The notes under the pieces are model-generated. The model did no database searches, was not told the origin of the DNA, and was given only the letters and a program-made list of their open reading frames with translations. A DNA stretch of 64,000 nucleotides from Vibrio ishigakensis (GTDB taxonomy: Bacteria; Pseudomonadota; Gammaproteobacteria; Enterobacterales; Vibrionaceae), in assembly GCF_024347675.1 (NCBI RefSeq), contig NZ_AP024881.1, positions 1,798,001 to 1,862,000 of the forward strand, read 5' to 3'. A program made the position numbers and the translations under genes. How positions within the stretch are numbered: the first letter of the stretch is position 1; each line of letters opens with the position of its first letter. Below are positions 58,049 through 64,000 of the stretch, piece by piece.

Positions 58049-58891
58049 ATGTCAGCAACCCTAATTATAGGCGCTGGATGGCTTGGTCGCCCTCTGGCGC
58101 TTCATTTTTTGCAGCAAGGCAAAAATGTCCATGTGAGTAATGCCTCGGCTGGCGGTATCTCTGAAAGCGAGCAACTTGGATTAAGTGCTCATCAACTCTC
58201 CTTCCCTCTCGATTCCATAGACAGTTACGTTAAGCTACTCAAAGAGCTTCAAATCACGACCGTTATTGGATGCATCACCCCAGGTCTGCGAAAACCCAAA
58301 GATGGCACTGAGCCCGATTGGGATAGCTATGCTCACAAGTGGCAACAGATCTGCTCTGGTGCAAAAGAAGCCGGTGTGAAAAAGGTTGTGATGATCAGCT
58401 CTACTGCGGTTTATCCGAGTCGTTCAGGCGCAATGCTTGAATCTGATGCCAGCTATGAAATGGCTTTGTCTGATTCGAGCTTTAGTAAGAAGAGCGTCGC
58501 GCTCCTGAAGGGTGAACAACGGGTTATCGACAGTGGCCTTGATTATGTGGTAATTCGCTGTAGCGGTTTAGTTGATGAGAAGCGCCATCCTTCTCGGTTT
58601 GTGGCGCATCTGAAATCGGTAAGTAATCAAGCACCTGCCAATATGCTGCATAGATTGGATGCTGTGGGGATAACCGCGTTTGCGAGTGAGTCCCTTGCCA
58701 ATCAAGTTATCAATGCGTCTACGCCTAATACTTGTAGTAAGGCAGAGTTCTATCAAGCAGCGCTGGATAGTGTGGATAGCTCGCTTGAGCTTCCTAAAAT
58801 TACTGAAGTTCAGGATAAGTTAATTGATAGCTCGCTATCAGAAAGACTTGGGTACTCTTATCGCTTCAAGCATACGTTGGAGTTGGTTTAG
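58049..58891 (+). CDS. NAD-dependent epimerase-like oxidoreductase (YeeZ-like)
   Basis: This 280-aa protein has an N-terminal Rossmann fold with GAGWLGRPLA (residues 8-17) and a VVMISSTAVYP segment as in extended SDR enzymes. The catalytic Tyr-x3-Lys is not clear, so it may belong to the atypical YeeZ-like group. The substrate is unknown. It is translated directly after the TIGR02647 gene. Confidence 0.8.
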   Translation: MSATLIIGAGWLGRPLALHFLQQGKNVHVSNASAGGISESEQLGLSAHQLSFPLDSIDSYVKLLKELQITTVIGCITPGLRKPKDGTEPDWDSYAHKWQQICSGAKEAGVKKVVMISSTAVYPSRSGAMLESDASYEMALSDSSFSKKSVALLKGEQRVIDSGLDYVVIRCSGLVDEKRHPSRFVAHLKSVSNQAPANMLHRLDAVGITAFASESLANQVINASTPNTCSKAEFYQAALDSVDSSLELPKITEVQDKLIDSSLSERLGYSYRFKHTLELV

Positions 58892-58903
58892 GTGCGGTGG
58901 AAG

Positions 58904-58923
58904 ATCCCCGCCTTCGCGGGGAT
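58904..58923. repeat. Extragenic palindrome (REP-like)
   Basis: ATCCCCGC-CTTC-GCGGGGAT forms an 8-bp stem followed by GACG. Very similar palindromes are scattered between genes in many proteobacteria. It lies 12 nt after the epimerase-like stop codon and could also help termination. Confidence 0.65.
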
Positions 58924-58954
58924 GACGTAAATATTAGGTATGACAGACCTAAAC

Positions 58955-59024
58955 GCTGATAGCTGATAGCTGATAGCTGATAGCTGATAGCTGATAGCTG
59001 ATAGCTGATAGCTGATAGCTGATA
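58955..59024. repeat. Ten-copy heptamer tandem repeat (GCTGATA)
   Basis: GCTGATA is repeated ten times without a single change over 70 nt. It is intergenic, between the epimerase-like gene and mukB. Copy number is likely variable between strains through slippage. Confidence 0.97.
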
Positions 59025-59035
59025 TAGCCAGAATA

Positions 59036-59068
59036 AAGAAAGGGAGGCAATGATTGCCTCCCTTTTTC
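59036..59068. terminator. Bidirectional terminator beyond mukB
   Basis: AAAGGGAGGCAA / TTGCCTCCCTTT with a 3-nt loop is flanked by A- and T-runs. It directly follows the mukB stop codon on the minus strand. Confidence 0.9.
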
Positions 59069-59070
59069 TT

Positions 59071-62000
59071 TTATATCAGCTCGGCTTCGTCGATAGCCTG
59101 AGCGGTTTCGCTTTGTTGACCAAAGCCTCTTAAGCCAACAACGTGTACGTGCTCGTGGTCTTTGAATACCTTACGCACCAGTTTATAGGTGGTGCCCTTC
59201 TCTGGGCTGATATTCTCAGGTGCCGCAATCAGAAGCTGCATGTTCAAGCGCTCACACAACTCAAACAGGGTTGCGATGGATTTCGCATCCAGACGCGCTG
59301 CTTCATCGAGGAACAACAAGCGACAAGGCACGATATCTTTGCTGCGCAGGCGGCGAGACTCTTCTTCCCAGCTTTGAATTACCATTAGTAGGATTGACTG
59401 ACCAGTACCGATCGCCTCACCCGTCGACAGAGCCCCAGACTCAGCTTGTAACCAACCTTCTGAACCACGGTTAACCTCAACACCCATCTCTAGGTAGTTA
59501 CGGTAATCCAGAAGCTCTTCACCAAATACTTGAGGTGAACGCTGACCGACATCAATATGCGGGTTAACGCGTTGGAACAGCTTCGCCATCGCCTCAGAGA
59601 AGGTCAAACGCGAGTTGTCGAACAGCTGCTTATGAGACTTCTCTGGATTCGCTAGGCTATCAAGCAAGATCTGATGACTCTCACGAATGTTCACGTTCAG
59701 ACGCACGCCGTTAACCTGACCAAAGTGAATGTTAGACAAACCTTGGTTTAGGATGCGGATACGGTTCTGCTCACGCTGAATGGTCTTCTTGATGATGCTA
59801 GATACAGACTCAGAGCTGATCGCAAGGCGGCTCTCACGCTGGTTAAGCTCCTCAGTCAAACGCGCTAGCTCTACTTCCATCTCCTCGATTGCTTCAACCG
59901 GATCATCGGTGCGGATGATATCCTGACGGATACGCTCACGCAGGAACTGATACACAGCGATATAGAATAGTACCTTGCGCTCTGGATAAGCATTATCCTC
60001 TGACGCACGCAGCGCATCACGCAGGTCTTCTTCATTCGCCACCGCAAGACGCAGTGAACCCAGAGATTTATCCGACATAGAGCGAAGCTCTCCCTCAGAC
60101 ATATACGCCAGCTCACGCTTGTGCAAGCGACGCTCAACGTCGTGTTCACGCGCCAGTTTCAGTACCGCGCACCAGCCGGCTTTTGCGGTTACCACGAAGC
60201 GGCGCAGCTCTTGATACTCTTTCTGCTGTTTCTTAAGTGCCTTAGTACCGCTCTTAAGCTCAAGCTCGGTCGCGGTTACTGTCTTAGACAGTTCAGCTTG
60301 GCGAGAACGAGAGGTTTCTATGCCCTGATGCAGCTCTTGCTTACGCGTAGTCGCACGCTCAAGGATGGCATCATCTAGCAAGATACCAGCGCTAGATAGC
60401 TCTTGTTTAAACTCTTGAACCGTTTCTGTCTTAGCTTGGTGCGAGCTCTTCAAGGTCGCAAGAAGCTGGTTGTATTGGCTGTGCTGTTGCTGTGCTTGTT
60501 TATAGCCTTCACGAGCACGCTCTTTTTGCTGCTCAGCAACTACTAGCTTGGCTTTAAGCTGCTCGCTCAGTTCACTGCTCTTCTCAAGCAGTTTCTCAGA
60601 GTCTGCATAACCAAAGTGCGCCTTACGCTCATAAACGTTAGACAGTGCAAAAGATTGAGATTTCAGCGACTGCAACGCTTCATCCACTTCTTTGTACTCT
60701 TGCTCAATGGCGTCAAACTGCTCTGGGTCCGCTGCTAGCGCTGACACGATTGGTCGCAGTTTATCTGCCGTTGCCAAATGACGGTCTAGGTTTACCTTGC
60801 TTTGAATAAGCTCATCAACGCGAGCCTTTGCTTCGTCAGCACGCTCTGCTAGCGTTTCGTCTTCAATAAGGTCGATGCTAGGGGCTAGCTTGTCTAATAG
60901 AGAAAGAGCTTGTTTTGCCTTAGTAATAGCTTGCTTAAACTCAGCCTCTTTACCTTCTACCTCATTTAGCGAGGCAAGTACCTTGTTACGCTCAGAGCGA
61001 AGCTCACCGATGGCGTGCTCTGGGTTGTCTTCAAACGCTACCGCTACATGGTTTGCCACAAAGTCGTTAAACGCTTGGTATAGGCGCTGTGCTTTTTGCG
61101 CATCGAATGCGGCTTTTGCGTGGTCTTCCACCAGCTGATCACGTTTTTCGCGTAGCGCTTCTAGACGCTGCTCTCGAGCCGCACGGCCAAACAGAGGCAC
61201 GGTTGGGAAGCGAGAATAACGAAGTTGCTGTTCACTTACCTGAACACAAACTGCACCTTCAAACTCTTCTACTTCAAACAGGCTGTCATCGAATGCATCC
61301 ACGTCACCTTCGATGATGTAGACATCTTCAGGGCAATCATCGAACTCTACAAGACGTTCTTTGACGCCTTCTAGGTCTGAAACCACGATTGCGTGACGAG
61401 CAGGACCGTACATTGCGCTGAAGTACGGTGCATCATCGATAGTGATATCGTCGTATATTTCAGATAGCAGCACGCCACCTAGGCTGTCAGACAGAGCCTT
61501 AAGGCGTGGGTCGTTAGCACCGCCAGGTGTAGCTAGTGCTTCAATCTCTTTTTCAACCTGAGTGCGCTCAAGTGCAAGGCGATCTTTCAGAGACAACGCC
61601 TCTTTCTCAGCCTCTAGCACCTTCTGCATCTTGTTCATAACAGATTGAGCATCGGTCAATTCAGATTCGGTGCTTTCACACAGCTGTTCTAGGGCCTCGT
61701 TTGCTTTGATCCAAGCAGGAGCAATGCCTTCGAAGCGTGAAATCTCACCGCTGAGCTTTTGCTCTTCACGACGAAGATCGATCAGGTTTTCTCGTCCCTG
61801 CTCTAAAGCGTTTTCACTCTGCTCGATAGACTCAAACTGACGTGCCTGCTCGGTTTCAATGTCCAATTCATCGCGAATTTGCACCGCATTTTGCGCTGCA
61901 TAATCAGAAACCAGCTTTTTAACCTGAGCTTGCTTCTCAACACGCCTAGTTAAGTCACGAGCTTGTGATTGCCAATGTGACAGCTGAGCCACCTCATGCT

Positions 62001-63525
62001 TAGCCGCTTGCAGACTCTCGAGCACACGACGAGCTTCCACTTCTGCGTTTTCACGACTCGCCTCTGGCACGATTTGCTTCAATAGCTCAAACGCCTTGGC
62101 AAATTGCTCAACGCTAGCTGAGTTGATATCTAGTTTGTGCTTTAGGGTAAGCAGGGTCTGTGTTTGAGTGCTCTGCTGTTTCTCAAAGTCACTTAATAGT
62201 GCAGGAATGGCCTCAACGCTTTCGATCTCTAGACCAGATAGCTCACGGGCATCCGCCAGTGCCTTTACCGCTTGTTGGTATTGCAAGGCACGAGTTTGCT
62301 GGACATCTAGCGCTTGTTGATAGTCCGCAAGCTGAGATTTAAGGCTGTCTACCTCAGATTCCGTCAGCTCCATCTGCTCTTCAGATTGAGCCAGAGACTC
62401 GTGCGCCTCTTCCACCACCATGATCTGCTCTTCTAGACGCTCACTAAGCTCTAGAAGGTCTTCTTCGTAACGCTCAATCTTTTGCTGCTGCTGAAGGGCA
62501 TTTTGCACCAACTGAAGATAATCACTGGCCGCCTGATGGTCTTGCTCAAGCGCGGAATACTCTTCAACTAGGATATTCAGCTGTTGCTGAGTTTCATTAA
62601 GAAGCTTGTTGTTGTCGATGATCTGCTGGCGACCACCAAACAAGTCTTTACGCAGGGAAAGCGTCGCTTCTAGCTTAGTGCGGCGCTGGTTAGCGTGACG
62701 CATATAGTCAGCCGCTACATAGTTGGTCGACTCGGTAAGCAGGTGCTTAAACAGGTCACGGTCTGCTTGGGTATTCTTAATCGCTTCCAAGGTGATGCGG
62801 TTTTCACGAAGGGCCGATTCCATGTCTTGGAACGCCTTCTTCACCCCGCCGTTTTGTGGCAGTAGGTAATCACGCAAAGAGCGGGTAATGGTGCTCGAGA
62901 TACCGCCGTATAGGGATGCCTCAATCAGACGATAGAATTTTGAGCGTTCGCTTGAGTTACGCAGCTTCTTCGGGATCACGCCAAAGTCGAACATCTGGCT
63001 GTGATAGTCAGTGATCGAGTTAAACGCCTTAAACTGAACGCCTTCAAACTCAGAAACTCGCTCTTTCACCTCATTCAGAGAAAGAACCTTAGCCTGAGTC
63101 TCGCTTACCGACTGAATAAATAGCTCAGAGGCCTTGATATGGCTCGGCAGACCTTGCACCACGAATGGCTTGATATCTACCTTCTTGTCTCGGCCTGCTA
63201 CCTGCTGCAGCTTAACTGCAAATACTAGGCGCTGCTTACGCGAGTTCACTACCTCAAGGGCGGAATAACAGACGCCTGGCTGAAGCTTACCGTAAAGACC
63301 CTTATCACGAGATGCCTGAGAGCTACCCGCTTCTGTGGTATTTCGGAAATGAAGTAGGCTCTGATCTGGGATAAGGCTGGTAATAAATGCCGCCATGGTG
63401 GTGGATTTACCTGCGCCGTTACCCCCAGAAAGTGTGGTAACCAAATTATCAATATCAAAGGTACGGGCAAAGAAGCCGTTCCAGTTGATCATGGTCAGGG
63501 ATTGATATTTTCCTCGTTCAATCAT
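59071..63525 (-). CDS. mukB: Chromosome partition protein MukB
   Basis: This 1484-aa SMC-like protein is the core of the MukBEF condensin. It has N-terminal Walker [10 protein letters not shown] (34-42), two long coiled coils (about 280-660 and 840-1140) around the hinge, and a C-terminal ABC signature [12 protein letters not shown] followed by Walker [13 protein letters not shown]. It compacts chromosome DNA by loop extrusion. ATGA overlap with mukE shows translational coupling. It is complete. Confidence 0.98.
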   Translation of the reverse strand: MIERGKYQSLTMINWNGFFARTFDIDNLVTTLSGGNGAGKSTTMAAFITSLIPDQSLLHFRNTTEAGSSQASRDKGLYGKLQPGVCYSALEVVNSRKQRLVFAVKLQQVAGRDKKVDIKPFVVQGLPSHIKASELFIQSVSETQAKVLSLNEVKERVSEFEGVQFKAFNSITDYHSQMFDFGVIPKKLRNSSERSKFYRLIEASLYGGISSTITRSLRDYLLPQNGGVKKAFQDMESALRENRITLEAIKNTQADRDLFKHLLTESTNYVAADYMRHANQRRTKLEATLSLRKDLFGGRQQIIDNNKLLNETQQQLNILVEEYSALEQDHQAASDYLQLVQNALQQQQKIERYEEDLLELSERLEEQIMVVEEAHESLAQSEEQMELTESEVDSLKSQLADYQQALDVQQTRALQYQQAVKALADARELSGLEIESVEAIPALLSDFEKQQSTQTQTLLTLKHKLDINSASVEQFAKAFELLKQIVPEASRENAEVEARRVLESLQAAKHEVAQLSHWQSQARDLTRRVEKQAQVKKLVSDYAAQNAVQIRDELDIETEQARQFESIEQSENALEQGRENLIDLRREEQKLSGEISRFEGIAPAWIKANEALEQLCESTESELTDAQSVMNKMQKVLEAEKEALSLKDRLALERTQVEKEIEALATPGGANDPRLKALSDSLGGVLLSEIYDDITIDDAPYFSAMYGPARHAIVVSDLEGVKERLVEFDDCPEDVYIIEGDVDAFDDSLFEVEEFEGAVCVQVSEQQLRYSRFPTVPLFGRAAREQRLEALREKRDQLVEDHAKAAFDAQKAQRLYQAFNDFVANHVAVAFEDNPEHAIGELRSERNKVLASLNEVEGKEAEFKQAITKAKQALSLLDKLAPSIDLIEDETLAERADEAKARVDELIQSKVNLDRHLATADKLRPIVSALAADPEQFDAIEQEYKEVDEALQSLKSQSFALSNVYERKAHFGYADSEKLLEKSSELSEQLKAKLVVAEQQKERAREGYKQAQQQHSQYNQLLATLKSSHQAKTETVQEFKQELSSAGILLDDAILERATTRKQELHQGIETSRSRQAELSKTVTATELELKSGTKALKKQQKEYQELRRFVVTAKAGWCAVLKLAREHDVERRLHKRELAYMSEGELRSMSDKSLGSLRLAVANEEDLRDALRASEDNAYPERKVLFYIAVYQFLRERIRQDIIRTDDPVEAIEEMEVELARLTEELNQRESRLAISSESVSSIIKKTIQREQNRIRILNQGLSNIHFGQVNGVRLNVNIRESHQILLDSLANPEKSHKQLFDNSRLTFSEAMAKLFQRVNPHIDVGQRSPQVFGEELLDYRNYLEMGVEVNRGSEGWLQAESGALSTGEAIGTGQSILLMVIQSWEEESRRLRSKDIVPCRLLFLDEAARLDAKSIATLFELCERLNMQLLIAAPENISPEKGTTYKLVRKVFKDHEHVHVVGLRGFGQQSETAQAIDEAELI

Positions 63526-64000
63526 GCCTGTTCCTCACTTTCATCCAATAAGCTGGTTTGTTCTGTTTTCTGTTCAACTACCGCTTCACCATCACGGATC
63601 AGACGAAGCTGAGCTTGCTGTACGTCATCGCCAACGCGCACGTCAGCACCAAAGCGGAATACCGCCTCGCTGATACGGAATTTCTCACCTTCACCGATAG
63701 GCAAAAGCATACCGATTCGCTTCAAGCGACGTAGCGAAGTACGAACCTTCTCGTACAGCTTTTCTTTATCTAGGTCAGTACCGGTTGCCTTGTTGGTCAC
63801 AAACTTCATCAAGGTCTTTTGCTCAGCAATGTTCAACAGCTCTTCAAACAGTTCCTGATTGGTAAAGATGCCCTCTTGCGCCAGACGCTCTGGGCTTAGA
63901 TACAAGAAACACAGCACCTTACCCACCAGCATATCCAGCTCGGAGAGCACGCTACGACCAATTAATGTGGTTGAGCGAGGACGCAGATAGAAGAAGCCTT
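63522..64000 (-). CDS. mukE: Chromosome partition protein MukE (5' truncated by window)
   Basis: The frame continues past the window edge; within it about 159 residues are visible, beginning [20 protein letters not shown] and ending [13 protein letters not shown]. It is a winged-helix kleisin-associated subunit that bridges MukF and MukB. An internal GTG at 63950 is not the real start, because the reading frame and family similarity go on upstream. The stop codon overlaps the mukB start (ATGA). mukF is expected beyond the right edge. Confidence 0.96.
   Translation of the reverse strand, partial: GFFYLRPRSTTLIGRSVLSELDMLVGKVLCFLYLSPERLAQEGIFTNQELFEELLNIAEQKTLMKFVTNKATGTDLDKEKLYEKVRTSLRRLKRIGMLLPIGEGEKFRISEAVFRFGADVRVGDDVQQAQLRLIRDGEAVVEQKTEQTSLLDESEEQA

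Noticed and set aside
58955..59024. CRISPR array
   Set aside because: The 7-nt units are contiguous with no spacers and no cas genes are nearby.

Overview
The window reads as chromosomal DNA of a marine Vibrio (Vibrionaceae). Evidence: a Qrr quorum-regulatory small RNA with its sigma54 promoter and an upstream LuxO-type site; a torECA trimethylamine-N-oxide operon that includes the small torE; the cydABX and tol-pal blocks beside ruvCAB; mukB/mukE; cmoA; and a secreted PL7 alginate lyase. The species cannot be named from the sequence alone.

Layout. 1-5.5 kb: a minus-strand operon of an acetolactate-synthase-like ThDP enzyme, an aldehyde dehydrogenase (overlapping genes) and an FMN glutamate-synthase-like protein, then a small membrane protein whose upstream region is duplicated at the left edge of the window. 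5.6-19.3 kb: a large plus-strand signalling operon with two membrane hybrid histidine kinases, a lone receiver, an HTH/AAA-like NTPase and an AAA-like NTPase fused to a histidine-kinase module that has lost its phospho-histidine. 19.6-24.2 kb: a TauE/SafE exporter and three nearly identical tandem cysteine hydrolase genes, each with its own promoter region and terminator. 24.2-32.1 kb: an AT-rich accessory stretch with small unknown genes flanked by imperfect direct repeats, a patatin-like lipoprotein, an orphan HTH protein and two tandem tyrosine recombinases, ending at a tRNA-Ser(GGA).

32.4-51 kb is mostly core: a UPF0149 protein, nadA, cpoB-pal-tolB-tolA-tolR-tolQ-ybgC, cydX-cydB-cydA, ruvB-ruvA-ruvC and aspS. 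The usual cydABX-ybgE-ybgC-tol linkage is broken here by a DUF481 outer-membrane protein, a SYLF-like/beta-barrel lipoprotein and the alginate lyase; ybgE is absent. 51-64 kb: cmoA, a prokaryotic pentameric ligand-gated ion channel, the qrr gene, torE-torC-torA, a TIGR02647 protein, an NAD-dependent epimerase-like protein, a ten-copy heptamer repeat, mukB and the 5'-truncated mukE.

How the parts work together. Tol-Pal couples the proton-motive force to outer-membrane constriction at division. CydABX is the low-oxygen terminal oxidase, and its upstream region carries perfect FNR-type and ArcA-type sites. TorECA respires TMAO. RuvABC resolves Holliday junctions and MukBE(F) condenses the chromosome. 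The best candidate for an undescribed system is the five-gene operon at 5.6-19.3 kb: three His-containing phosphotransfer (HPt) domains and a lone receiver suggest a branched phosphorelay, with two AAA-like NTPases, one carrying a mutated Walker B and the other fused to a pseudo-kinase, as the likely unusual output or integration module.
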